A stretch of DNA of 32,028 nt from assembly GCA_964523015.1 (NCBI GenBank), contig CAZFXN010000032.1, positions 1 to 32,028 of the forward strand, given 5' to 3'. The position numbers and the translations under genes are program-made. Shown here one piece after another: positions 15,398-22,731 of this stretch (its first letter is position 1; each line of letters opens with the position of its first letter). This DNA comes from JAWXBT01 sp964523015 (lineage in GTDB: Bacteria; Bdellovibrionota_C; UBA2361; J135). Below the pieces are notes generated by a model. It was not told the origin of the DNA, made no database searches, and saw only the letters and a program-made list of their open reading frames with translations.

Positions 15398-16365
15398 TGG
15401 TTATGAAGATTGAAAAGACATTAAAGCTATCCATAGCATCGCTATTGTCAGTACTGCTTCCAGGTTGTGCAGGTAGTTATCTCCCTGGAAAGCCATTAGT
15501 CCCAGCAATTGAATATGCAAAACAGGTACAAGGTGGGTCGAGAGTTAATGTCAATGCTCATGAGATAATTCAAGATAGATATAAAGATAATCTCAATGCT
15601 CAAAAGGGAAATCCACATAAGCGTCAGGGCGGTGAGTATGACGGAGAATATGCAGCGGCACAGGATAGAGAAGGTTATGAATATGAGGAGATAAGAGCTG
15701 CGATGGATCCAAGAGCTGCAGCAGGAAATTTACAACCTTACGGCCCACCCTCACTTAATCCAAGAGATTATAATGGTCCTTTAAGCCTTGGGGATCCTGG
15801 ACAGCTAAGCTCGCTTTGGCGAGAGTCTGGCACAGGTCAAGATTTTTTTAGGGATGTACGTGCTTGGCAGCCAATGGATCTAATCACGGTAACAATAGTT
15901 GAAAAGACAGAAGGCAAAAAAGAAGCAGATACAGAAGTTAAGGGAAAATCCTCTATCTCTGCTGCTATATCAAATCTATTAGGTTTTGAAGCTGATTTTA
16001 TTAAATCAAACCCAGATGCAAGTCTTTCTAGCTTGATTGGAGCTAACACTCAGAATGATTTCAAAGGCGAAGGAGAGACAACTCGTAAAGATAGTTTAAA
16101 GGGTAGTATTTCAGCGATGGTTGTTGAAGTTCTACCTACTGGAATAATTCGCATTGAAGGGACGAAAATTATCTCTGTAAACAATGAGGAGCAGGTCATG
16201 GTAATGACCGGTCTTGTTCGCCCAAGAGATATTTCGTCTGAGAATATCGTTGAATCATCGCGAATTGCTAACATGCGCATAGATTACTATGGCCGTGGAC
16301 AGCTCGGAGATGCTCAGCGTGAAGGTTGGTTAGGAAGATCATTAAGGACTATATGGCCATTCTAA
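15397..16365 (+). CDS. flgH: L-ring lipoprotein FlgH
   Basis: The outer-membrane L-ring subunit, a lipoprotein bushing for the rod. The signal peptide ends in the lipobox LLPGC with Cys24 as lipidation site. The family core is seen from about residue 125: SLWRESGTGQDFFRDVRAWQPMDLITVTIVE, the KGKSSISAAISNLLGF region and the end VVEVLPTGIIRIEGTKIISVNNEEQVMVMTGLVRPRDIS followed by IANMRIDYYGRGQLGDAQREGWLGR. At 322 residues it is about 90 longer than the E. coli protein; the excess is a Gly/Tyr/Asp/Glu-rich, probably flexible stretch between about 45 and 125. The start ATG overlaps flgA's TAA by one base (translational coupling); a second ATG two codons on is possible. The end overlaps flgI by 13 nt. 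Confidence 0.95.
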   Translation: MVMKIEKTLKLSIASLLSVLLPGCAGSYLPGKPLVPAIEYAKQVQGGSRVNVNAHEIIQDRYKDNLNAQKGNPHKRQGGEYDGEYAAAQDREGYEYEEIRAAMDPRAAAGNLQPYGPPSLNPRDYNGPLSLGDPGQLSSLWRESGTGQDFFRDVRAWQPMDLITVTIVEKTEGKKEADTEVKGKSSISAAISNLLGFEADFIKSNPDASLSSLIGANTQNDFKGEGETTRKDSLKGSISAMVVEVLPTGIIRIEGTKIISVNNEEQVMVMTGLVRPRDISSENIVESSRIANMRIDYYGRGQLGDAQREGWLGRSLRTIWPF

Positions 16366-17468
16366 AAAAAGATCGAATACTTAAAGTAGCACTACTGTTT
16401 GCGATAATTATTTCCTTTGTTGCAGACGCGCATGCAGCACGGTTAAAAGATATCGCTGATGTCGAGGGAGTCAGAGGTAACCAGCTTTACGGCTATGGGC
16501 TTGTCGTTGGTCTTAACGGAACAGGTGACGGGAATAAATCAGAATTCACGACTAAAAGCTTATCTAACATGCTTGAGAAAATGGGAGTACGAGTTGAGCC
16601 TGCTGATCTGAAGGTAAAAAATGTTGCATCAGTTATTATTACGGCAACTCTTCCTGCTTTTATTCGGCCAGGAACGAGGCTTGATGTAACTCTATCATCT
16701 TTAGGCGATGCTAAAAGTCTTGAGGGAGGCACTCTTATTTTTACTCCTCTAAAGGGAGCTGACGGAAATGTCTACGCTGTAGCACAAGGCTCAGTTATGG
16801 TCGGTGGATTTGCAGTTAGTAGTGAAGGAGATACCGCACAGAAAAATCACCCAACAGTTGGTACAATTGCGGAAGGCGCTACTGTTGAACGAGCAATCTC
16901 GTTTGATCTATTTCAATCCCAGCGAATTCGTATCGTTCTAAGAGAGCCTGATTTTACAACAATGACTCGGGCAGTACATGAGATTAATCTTTTTCTGGGA
17001 GAGCCTTTAGCTAAACCGATAGATGCCGCTTCAGTTGAGATTCCAATAACTGGAGATCATTTAAATGATCCAATTGGATTATTGGCTCAGCTTGAAGCTT
17101 TAGAGATTGAACAGGATGTAGGGGCAAAAGTCCTAGTCAATGAACGGACTGGAACTATTATTATGGGAGAGAATGTTAGAGTTTCTACTGTAGCATTAGC
17201 TCATGGTAATCTCAATATAGCCATCAGGAGTGAAAAACAGGTTTCACAACCGGCTCCTTTAGCAGCTGGAGAAACAACTGTTGTTGAGAATACTGATATT
17301 AGTGTCAGTGAGGAGAGCGGAACTCTCTCTGTGGTGAAACACCAAATCACCTTAGGAGAGTTAGTAGCAGCACTGAATGCTATAGGAGCAACACCTAGAG
17401 ATCTGATTAGTATTTTTACTGCATTAAAAAGAGCAGGAGCTCTTCAAGCAGAGCTTGTTGTCATGTAG
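16353..17468 (+). CDS. flgI: P-ring protein FlgI
   Basis: The periplasmic P-ring subunit. 371 residues with the start chosen here: the signal peptide LKVALLFAIIISFVADAHA is cleaved before ARLKDIADVEGVRGNQLYG, the family's first mature strand. GYGLVVGLNGTGDG, the PADLKVKNVASVIITATLPAFIRPG stretch and the C-terminal ITLGELVAALNAIGATPRDLISIFTALKRAGALQAELVVM are hallmark FlgI. An in-frame TTG at 16326 would give nine more residues, but the ATG at 16353 has AAGGA (16344-16348) at suitable spacing and a better signal peptide. It overlaps flgH by 13 nt. flgJ follows 7 nt after the stop. Confidence 0.97.
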   Translation: MAILKKDRILKVALLFAIIISFVADAHAARLKDIADVEGVRGNQLYGYGLVVGLNGTGDGNKSEFTTKSLSNMLEKMGVRVEPADLKVKNVASVIITATLPAFIRPGTRLDVTLSSLGDAKSLEGGTLIFTPLKGADGNVYAVAQGSVMVGGFAVSSEGDTAQKNHPTVGTIAEGATVERAISFDLFQSQRIRIVLREPDFTTMTRAVHEINLFLGEPLAKPIDAASVEIPITGDHLNDPIGLLAQLEALEIEQDVGAKVLVNERTGTIIMGENVRVSTVALAHGNLNIAIRSEKQVSQPAPLAAGETTVVENTDISVSEESGTLSVVKHQITLGELVAALNAIGATPRDLISIFTALKRAGALQAELVVM

Positions 17469-17475
17469 GAAATGT

Positions 17476-17865
17476 ATGCCTGATATCGGAAAGGATTTCC
17501 TAAGTGTAAGTAGTATTGCTCGTGCTGAGCAGATGGCAAAAACTGCCACTCAGGCTCAAGCAGGAGAGGCATCACGTGATGCTAGAGATATAAAATCATT
17601 AGGAAAAGGAGCACGTCCAACATACGAAGGTCAGGTAGATAAAGCGTCACGGCAATTTGAGGCACTTCTTTTGCAACAGATGATGAAGTCGATGTGGGAT
17701 ACTGTTCCTGAATCTGGCCTCCTAGGTGGTGGAAACGAGGCTAGTATGTATAGGGACATGTTAAATGAAGCATTGGCGAGCTCTATTTCCGGAGGTCAAG
17801 GTATCGGTGTTCGGGATATGGTTGCTCGGGATATGAAAAAGATTGACAATGATAAAGCTAAGTAG
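17476..17865 (+). CDS. flgJ: Rod-binding protein, FlgJ N-terminal type
   Basis: Rod-cap/rod-binding protein, 129 residues, consisting only of the FlgJ N-terminal domain (about 55-120): ASRQFEALLLQQMMKSMWDTVP...GGGNEASMYRDMLNEALASSIS and QGIGVRDMV. The C-terminal muramidase half of enteric FlgJ is absent, as is usual outside gammaproteobacteria, so another peptidoglycan hydrolase must open the wall for the rod. I prefer the ATG at 17476 with TAGGAAA just upstream; an alternative TTG at 17455 would overlap flgI and lacks a ribosome-binding site. Last gene of the rod/ring operon: a hairpin with TTTT follows 36 nt downstream. Confidence 0.92.
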   Translation: MPDIGKDFLSVSSIARAEQMAKTATQAQAGEASRDARDIKSLGKGARPTYEGQVDKASRQFEALLLQQMMKSMWDTVPESGLLGGGNEASMYRDMLNEALASSISGGQGIGVRDMVARDMKKIDNDKAK

Positions 17866-17901
17866 TTGATTAGATAAGCTTTAGTGGAGGACTAAAATAA
17901 T

Positions 17902-17921
17902 AGGGCAACTAATGCCCTTTT
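17902..17921 (+). terminator. Rho-independent terminator after flgJ
   Basis: AGGGCA (17902-17907) and TGCCCT (17913-17918) pair around ACTAA, and the stem runs into four Ts. The stem is short and the T-run is short too, so it is moderate in strength and may only partly separate flgJ from flgM. Confidence 0.55.
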
Positions 17922-17934
17922 GGTCATCATAATA

Positions 17935-17956
17935 TTAAGAAAATGGACTTTCTTAA
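17935..17956 (+). promoter_or_regulatory. 8-bp hairpin/dyad upstream of flgM
   Basis: TTAAGAAA (17935-17942) and TTTCTTAA (17949-17956) form a perfect dyad with a 6-nt spacer (ATGGAC), 10 nt before the flgM ribosome-binding site AAGGAGAG. It could be an operator or a leader hairpin. No sigma-28 or sigma-54 promoter was found here. Confidence 0.45.
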
Positions 17957-17983
17957 GGTAGCAATCAAGGAGAGAATAACCGC

Positions 17984-18274
17984 ATGAAAATTATACCCGC
18001 TAGATTAGATGATGCAGAGGCCCTGAAGCAAAAGATTACTCAGGATAGCCCGAGAAAAAGATCACAGTCCTCTACTGGAGATAGTTCTGGAACGGCTGAA
18101 AGTTCTGTCCAGATCTCCGCACTTGCAAGAGAACTAGGTGCCTTTGATGTTTCTAATGAAGATAAAGTTAGAAGTGATAAGGTGGCAGAGTTCAAGGCGA
18201 AGATTGAAAGTGGAACTTACAAGGTAGATTCAGAAGCTGTTGCTCGTAAGCTTATTGAAGAGTTAGCTTTTTAG
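17984..18274 (+). CDS. flgM: Anti-sigma-28 factor FlgM
   Basis: Binds and inhibits sigma-28 (FliA) until the hook is complete and FlgM is exported. 96 residues, the usual size. The disordered N-terminal half is rich in Ser and charged residues; the C-terminal sigma-binding half (about 45-95) shows the family pattern VQISALARELGAF, then DKVRSDKVAEFKAKIESGTYKVDSEAVARKLIEEL. AAGGAGAG stands 9 nt before the ATG. It is followed by flgN, the normal pairing. Its own promoter is not evident; read-through past the flgJ terminator, or the dyad at 17935-17956, may matter. The STAS/kinase module downstream is a candidate regulator. Confidence 0.93.
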   Translation: MKIIPARLDDAEALKQKITQDSPRKRSQSSTGDSSGTAESSVQISALARELGAFDVSNEDKVRSDKVAEFKAKIESGTYKVDSEAVARKLIEELAF

Positions 18275-18326
18275 ATCTCAATCTGATTTAAAAATATTCC
18301 AGCCAAGGCCCACATCCAAGTGACGC

Positions 18327-18354
18327 TTAATCAATCCATTTAGGGGTTGGTTAA
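18327..18354 (+). promoter_or_regulatory. Stable hairpin between flgM and flgN
   Basis: TTAATCAATCC (18327-18337) pairs with GGGTTGGTTAA (18344-18354) over 11 bp with two G-U wobbles and a 6-nt loop. It ends 7 nt before the flgN ribosome-binding site. It has no U-tract, so it is more likely a processing or stability element than a terminator. Confidence 0.45.
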
Positions 18355-18373
18355 TCTATTAGGAGAGTCTTGC

Positions 18374-18916
18374 TTGGAAAATACACTTTTTGAAAAAAAT
18401 CATCCTGTTGCACAGGAACTTATCGCTTCTTTAAATCTAGAATGTCGTCATCAACGGGAATACTTACGACTTATCGAAGAAGAGAAACAAGCACTACAAT
18501 CCCTTAAAACTTATAATATTCAAGAATGCTCAGCTCGTAGAGAGGCTGTTATCTGTGACATAAAAAAGGAGCAGGAGAATCGCATACGGCTTTTAAAAGG
18601 TATGCTAAAGAAGATAACTACAAATAGACCGGAGTTGCGTATTACAGCCATTGCAGAAAGAGTATTTCATCCTGATGATAGTAGAAAAGTTAATGAGATC
18701 TGCTCGATCCTTAAAGATTTAATCACCCTAACTAAAAGAAAGACCCATGAGCTTGAAAGTATAGTTTCGTTCTCAATGAATCTTATCTCTGGAAGCCTTT
18801 CGGTAATTCTTTCCCAGTCACAAGTTCAAACTCCGCTTTATAATGCAATTGGTAAAGTAGCGCAGGCCAGCAAATCAAATGTTTCAGGCAATCGTCAGAT
18901 GTCTCGTTTGGCTTAG
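18374..18916 (+). CDS. flgN: FlgN-type export chaperone
   Basis: Cytoplasmic chaperone that escorts the hook-filament junction proteins FlgK and FlgL. 180 residues, all-helical, somewhat longer than the usual 140-160. The sequence resembles the family: an N-terminal helix with LNLECRHQREYLRLIEEEKQALQSL, then a long middle helix with KKEQENRIRLLKGMLKKI, and a hydrophobic C-terminal amphipathic part for client binding; the identification rests partly on position between flgM and flgK. The TTG at 18374 is preferred because AGGAGAG lies at the best spacing (6 nt). A TTG at 18347 would put the start inside the upstream hairpin stem. It is followed by the sigma-54 promoter of flgK. Confidence 0.82.
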   Translation: MENTLFEKNHPVAQELIASLNLECRHQREYLRLIEEEKQALQSLKTYNIQECSARREAVICDIKKEQENRIRLLKGMLKKITTNRPELRITAIAERVFHPDDSRKVNEICSILKDLITLTKRKTHELESIVSFSMNLISGSLSVILSQSQVQTPLYNAIGKVAQASKSNVSGNRQMSRLA

Positions 18917-18921
18917 GCGTA

Positions 18922-18937
18922 TGGCATAAGTATTGCA
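18922..18937 (+). promoter_or_regulatory. Sigma-54 promoter of flgK-flgL
   Basis: TGGCATAAGTATTGCA has GG and GC 10 nt apart with TGGCA and TTGCA both intact. It lies just after the flgN stop codon, and transcription should begin near 18948, about 49 nt before flgK. Confidence 0.85.
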
Positions 18938-18996
18938 CCTATATGGACAGGGATAGAAATAGGGAAAATATTTCCTATATCCTCGAAAGGTGAGCG

Positions 18997-20634
18997 ATGA
19001 CCAATTTTGGCACAAAAATATTTAACACCGCGGTTAGTTCTATTAACGCTCAACAAGGGGTGTTAGCTGGTATTTCAAATAATATTGCTAATGCCAATAC
19101 TCCTGGATATTCAAGAAGAGCAGTTCTTTTAACTAATCAAACTTCAGGAGAAGGAACAACAGGGTTAAACATAGGTTCCGGTGTTAAGATCTCTGATCTG
19201 ATTCGATTTGTTGATGAATTTACTAATAAAACTTTTAGAGAAGCAGAGCAAACAAGGTCTTTCGCTTCCTCTAAAGATGACTTGCTTGCTAGAGTCGAGG
19301 ATGTATTTAATCTTACAGGCACCTCCCAAACTATTGGCTCAACCTTAACTGATTTCTTTGCTTCATTAAATGATCTTTCGATAAATCCATCGAGTATTGA
19401 ACTGCGATCTAATATGATTGAAAGAGGCAAAGATTTAGTCAATGCCATACAATCATCATACGGAGCCGTAGCAAATGTTCAAAGAGATATTGATGCTCGA
19501 ATTGTTTCAGATGTTGATGCAATTAATAATTTGACATCACAGATTGCTGAATTGAATCTGAAAGTCGTACAGCGAGAAAATTCAGGAAGTCTAGCCGCAG
19601 ATGAAAGAGATCGAAGAGATAACTTACTTGGAGAACTTTCAAAGAAGATAAGTTTTACAACATTAGAGCTAGCAGATGGTTCAGTGAAAGTTAGTCTGCC
19701 ATCTGGACTGGATCTAGTTTTTGGATCGAATAGTAGAAATCTTGAAGTTACAACAAGTCCTACCTTTGCCGGTGGTGGATCTTTGCCGCCTGCTCTTTGG
19801 GGAGGTGTTCCAGCTTTTATCGTTTATAACTACGGATCCGCAGCATCTCCTGCACATGTTGATTTGACTTCAGAGATTGGCGCGGGTGAAGGCTCTCTTG
19901 GTGGATATCTGCAAGTTCGAGGAATATATGATGTTACTGATACTTCGCCGTTTCAGGGAGATGGAATTCTTCCTCAGATTGGTGCCCGAATTGAGGCCAT
20001 CACGAGATTTCTTTTATCCGATTTTAACACTACTTACCTAGGTGCAGACGAAGATAGTATTACTGGTGGTCATCAAGCAAGTAGTGCAGATTTAAACGGA
20101 CTGGCGCCATCAATATATGGGTTCTTTGATTTTAATTTTGCCGGAGTTAAAGATACAGATGGAGATGGCTTGCCTGATGATATTGGTACCCATGCAGGTG
20201 TAACAAACTATTCAAGTTTACTGCGCCTGACTAGCACTGATCCAAGAAGTATTGCGGCTTCGTTGGATCTTGACCCTGCCGACGGTGTGACCTCATTTGC
20301 TCAAGGAGATGGAAGTAATTTAGCTCAACTTTCTGATTTACAGAGGTCTGTAAAGACCTTTACCGTCGATAATTACTCTTTTAATGGCACTGTAGATCAA
20401 GTGTATGTCGATGCGGTTGGATATGTTGGTAATGAAAAATCTAAATCTGCAACAAATAGAATAGTTGCCGACTCAAATTATAAACTGACAGCAGACAGAC
20501 GGGATAGTATTTCAGGAGTGAGCTTAGATGAGGAGTTCGCGCAATTAGTACGGTTTCAAAAAGCATTTGAAGCTTCAGCTAGGTTAATTCGAATGGGCAA
20601 TGAACTTTTAGATCAAATCGTAAACTTACTATGA
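18997..20634 (+). CDS. flgK: Hook-filament junction protein FlgK (HAP1)
   Basis: First hook-filament junction subunit, exported by the flagellar type III system. 545 residues, the usual size. The N-terminal D0 motif ISNNIANANTPGYSRRAVLL, the QTIGSTLTDFFASLNDLSINPSS segment and the C-terminal SGVSLDEEFAQLVRFQKAFEASARLIRMGNELLDQIVNLL are diagnostic. The variable middle contains DTDGDGLPDD (386-395), a DxDxDG calcium-loop motif like those of thrombospondin type 3 repeats, unusual for FlgK. The start has GAAAGGTGAGCG before the ATG. The stop overlaps flgL by 4 nt (ATGA), indicating coupling. Expression is from the sigma-54 promoter at 18922. Confidence 0.96.
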   Translation: MTNFGTKIFNTAVSSINAQQGVLAGISNNIANANTPGYSRRAVLLTNQTSGEGTTGLNIGSGVKISDLIRFVDEFTNKTFREAEQTRSFASSKDDLLARVEDVFNLTGTSQTIGSTLTDFFASLNDLSINPSSIELRSNMIERGKDLVNAIQSSYGAVANVQRDIDARIVSDVDAINNLTSQIAELNLKVVQRENSGSLAADERDRRDNLLGELSKKISFTTLELADGSVKVSLPSGLDLVFGSNSRNLEVTTSPTFAGGGSLPPALWGGVPAFIVYNYGSAASPAHVDLTSEIGAGEGSLGGYLQVRGIYDVTDTSPFQGDGILPQIGARIEAITRFLLSDFNTTYLGADEDSITGGHQASSADLNGLAPSIYGFFDFNFAGVKDTDGDGLPDDIGTHAGVTNYSSLLRLTSTDPRSIAASLDLDPADGVTSFAQGDGSNLAQLSDLQRSVKTFTVDNYSFNGTVDQVYVDAVGYVGNEKSKSATNRIVADSNYKLTADRRDSISGVSLDEEFAQLVRFQKAFEASARLIRMGNELLDQIVNLL

Positions 20635-21629
20635 CAAGAATTACAGAAACTCAAATCGTAAGAAACTCACTAGCTCTTATACAGAAGAGCAGAAGTGATA
20701 TAGCAAAATTTAGCCAAGAAACCTCTTCTGGGATTAAGATTGCACGACCTGGTGATGATGCTGCAAATGCCCCAACTGTGGCTTCATTGCGAGAAACAAT
20801 TAATCGATTTGATAAACATAAGTTAAGAATTCAGAGCGCTAGTTCGACCCTAAGTCTTCAAACTGATGTCCTCGCTCAAGCAAGTGATCTATTAGTTCGA
20901 GCAAAGGAATTGGCCTCCCAAGGAGCCAATGAGGTCTTAGGAGCAGCGTTAAGAGAGAGTTTATCGCATGAAGTTTTTCAACTTCGTGATGCTATGGTCG
21001 ATTTAGCAAATACTAAATTTCAAGGAAGATATCTATATTCAGGAGTTGCTGATGATCAGCCTGCTTATTCCCCTACAGGAACTCCAGGATATACCAATTC
21101 TACTTCACAGCCAGGATCAATTAGATATACATATAATACAAATGCTGGATCTGATCTTTCAAATAGCGTCTATATTTCTGATGATACCTCAATAACAACA
21201 AATACTCCGGGTAATGGGGTATTTGATGGAGCGATTCAGGCACTTGAAATTTTAGGAAGATCACTAGAAGGATACAGGAGCACTACTACAGCAGGAGTAC
21301 CAGATGGTGGTGGTACAGCATATACATTTCCGACAGATTTTTCAGAGCAAACACAAGATATTTTGAATGCAATGACTCGATTAGATACTGCTCGCACAAG
21401 TGATATTGCAATAGAGCGGGTAAGTGTTGCTGGTAAAGAGTCAAGAATACTTAACTCAACTTCAATATTAGAGTCGTTAAAGAGTAATCTTATTGAGGTG
21501 CTATCTAAAACTCAGGGAGCAGATATTTTTGAATCAGCAACAAATCTTACCCAGGCCCAAACTGCTCTTCAAACATCACTTTCTGTTAGCGGATCTATCC
21601 TAAAAATCAGCCTACTCGATTATCTGTAG
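20631..21629 (+). CDS. flgL: Hook-filament junction protein FlgL (HAP3)
   Basis: Second junction protein, joining FlgK to the flagellin filament. 332 residues. N-terminal flagellin-like helix: NSLALIQKSRSDIAKFSQETSSGIKIARPGDDAANAPTVASLR, then LVRAKELASQGANEVL...LREEL-like helices and FQGRYLYSGVADDQPAY, the FlgL hallmark; the C-terminal helix carries ESATNLTQAQTALQTSLSVSGSILKISLLDYL. It overlaps flgK by 4 nt and shares its promoter. Flagellin itself is not in the window. The next gene, csrA, is 151 nt away with its own leader. Confidence 0.95.
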   Translation: MTRITETQIVRNSLALIQKSRSDIAKFSQETSSGIKIARPGDDAANAPTVASLRETINRFDKHKLRIQSASSTLSLQTDVLAQASDLLVRAKELASQGANEVLGAALRESLSHEVFQLRDAMVDLANTKFQGRYLYSGVADDQPAYSPTGTPGYTNSTSQPGSIRYTYNTNAGSDLSNSVYISDDTSITTNTPGNGVFDGAIQALEILGRSLEGYRSTTTAGVPDGGGTAYTFPTDFSEQTQDILNAMTRLDTARTSDIAIERVSVAGKESRILNSTSILESLKSNLIEVLSKTQGADIFESATNLTQAQTALQTSLSVSGSILKISLLDYL

Positions 21630-21651
21630 AGGTAGCGAGATTTAATAAAAT

Positions 21652-21666
21652 AATGTTCTAAACATT
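21652..21666. repeat. Small dyad upstream of csrA
   Basis: AATGTT (21652-21657) and AACATT (21661-21666) are perfect inverted repeats with a 3-nt spacer, in the spacer between flgL and csrA. It could bind a dimeric regulator, and no terminator-like U-run follows. Confidence 0.35.
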
Positions 21667-21705
21667 CTACCATCAATATCTATATTGCTGTCATCTAACT
21701 CTTAG

Positions 21706-21746
21706 TGCAATAGGTATGACTAAGTTTTTGTCATGACGCTATTGCA
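21706..21746 (+). promoter_or_regulatory. Two-tier hairpin in the csrA leader
   Basis: Outer stem: TGCAATAG (21706-21713) with CTATTGCA (21739-21746), 8 bp and perfect. Inner stem: ATGAC (21716-21720) with GTCAT (21730-21734), loop of 9 nt. It lies 34 nt before the csrA start. The ribosome-binding region AAGGAAGGCGGGAG (21759-21772) contains a CAAGGA motif like that bound by CsrA, so autoregulation is plausible. Confidence 0.5.
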
Positions 21747-21780
21747 GTAATCTATGCCAAGGAAGGCGGGAGTTTTTTAG

Positions 21781-22107
21781 ATGCTTATATTAACAAGAAA
21801 GCCAGGTGAGAGCATCTACATCGGCGATCAGATCAAGATTACAATTGTTGAACTGAAAGGTAATCAGATTAGAGTCGGAGTAGATGCCCCGAAAGAGCTT
21901 AGGATATATCGTGAAGAAATTTACTTACAAATTTTGGAAGAGAATAAACAGGCTGCATTGACACCAGGAGTCAAGGAAGGAATTGACGAGTTGGCGGCAG
22001 CTTGGAAGGATAGAAAGGGATCAGGGAAGATGAATAAGTTAAGTGCAAAGGGCACTGCAATTACTTCACCCAAAGTCACAAAGGATAGTGAGGGGCAAGA
22101 TGAGTAG
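21781..22107 (+). CDS. csrA: RNA-binding global regulator CsrA, with C-terminal extension
   Basis: Dimeric post-transcriptional regulator that binds GGA motifs near ribosome-binding sites. The first 60 residues are a clean CsrA: MLILTRKPGESIYIGDQIKI with Leu4 and Arg6, and VDAPKELRIYREEIY with Arg44 and Glu46, the RNA-contact residues. The extra 48 residues are Lys/Gly/Ser/Thr-rich and probably flexible, making the protein 108 residues against about 61-75 normally. The strong purine-rich leader overlaps the expected CsrA site, suggesting self-repression. Its stop overlaps the fliW ATG by 8 nt, so they are translated together and work as a pair. Likely targets include flagellin mRNA, outside this window. 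Confidence 0.95.
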   Translation: MLILTRKPGESIYIGDQIKITIVELKGNQIRVGVDAPKELRIYREEIYLQILEENKQAALTPGVKEGIDELAAAWKDRKGSGKMNKLSAKGTAITSPKVTKDSEGQDE

Positions 22108-22582
22108 CAGTGATTCCAAAACTATAACTTTTAGTAGTAATCGCTTTGGCGAATTCACAGTCGCGGAGGAGTCACTTATCTTTATGCCTGGGGGCGTAGT
22201 TGGGTTTCCTAAGAATGAGAAATTTGTTTTACTAGAACATAAGCCACCATTTTCATGGTTACATGCAACTGATAATCCTGATCTAGCTTTTGTTGTTGTT
22301 GATGGTGTTGAGTTTGGAGAAGGTTATAAATTTCCGATTCCATATGGAGATCCAAGATGCGATCTTCTAGAAACTGATGAGTACGCAGTTTTAGTGATTG
22401 TTACAGTTCGAACTGGCCCTGCAATGACTACTGCCAATCTTAAAGCCCCATTAATCGTTAACCTACGGACTAGAAAGGGGGTTCAGTTAATCATTGATGA
22501 TTCTCAATATTCTACTAAGTACCCCCTCTGGCAGGAAAATCCCCAACAAAAACAGGATACTAAGGATAAGAAAGATAAGTAG
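22100..22582 (+). CDS. fliW: CsrA antagonist / flagellar assembly factor FliW
   Basis: FliW binds CsrA and keeps it from RNA until flagellin titrates FliW away, coupling flagellin synthesis to export. 160 residues. The FliW beta-barrel is recognisable: SNRFGEFTVAEESLIFMPGGVVGFPKNEKFVLLEHKPPFSWLHATDNPDLAFVVVDG, the EYAVLVIVTV strand and the end KAPLIVNLRTRKGVQLIIDDSQYSTKYPLW, followed by a 13-residue Gln/Lys/Asp tail. The proper start is the ATG at 22100, preceded by GAGGGG and placed inside the csrA end; a GTG 57 nt further upstream (22043) is unlikely because it lacks any signal. The overlap supports coupled translation and a fixed CsrA:FliW ratio. Confidence 0.94.
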   Translation: MSSSDSKTITFSSNRFGEFTVAEESLIFMPGGVVGFPKNEKFVLLEHKPPFSWLHATDNPDLAFVVVDGVEFGEGYKFPIPYGDPRCDLLETDEYAVLVIVTVRTGPAMTTANLKAPLIVNLRTRKGVQLIIDDSQYSTKYPLWQENPQQKQDTKDKKDK

Positions 22583-22612
22583 TTTTTTACCTCATTCACA
22601 CCTTTTCGACAA

Positions 22613-22640
22613 TAAAGTCCTAGACACCGTTTGCCGATAG
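22613..22640 (+). promoter_or_regulatory. Sigma-28 (FliA)-type promoter candidate
   Basis: TAAAGTCC (22613-22620) and GCCGATAG (22633-22640) match the flagellar sigma consensus TAAAGTTT / GCCGATAA at 6 of 8 and 7 of 8 positions. The spacer is 12 nt, one longer than usual. Transcription would begin near 22648, about 85 nt before the STAS gene. The spacing anomaly lowers the certainty. Confidence 0.6.
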
Positions 22641-22731
22641 AATTCATAGGGCAGATCAATAGGCAGTTATGTGTGTGCTGCAGGCCCATTATAAAACCTT
22701 TTAATTATAATGATGTGTGAGAGGGGAGATC

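Noticed and set aside
21715..21746. Possible sigma-28 promoter before csrA (TAAGTTT...GCTATTGC)
   Set aside because: The -10 part matches GCCGATAA at only a few positions, and the sequence is better explained by the hairpin 21706-21746.
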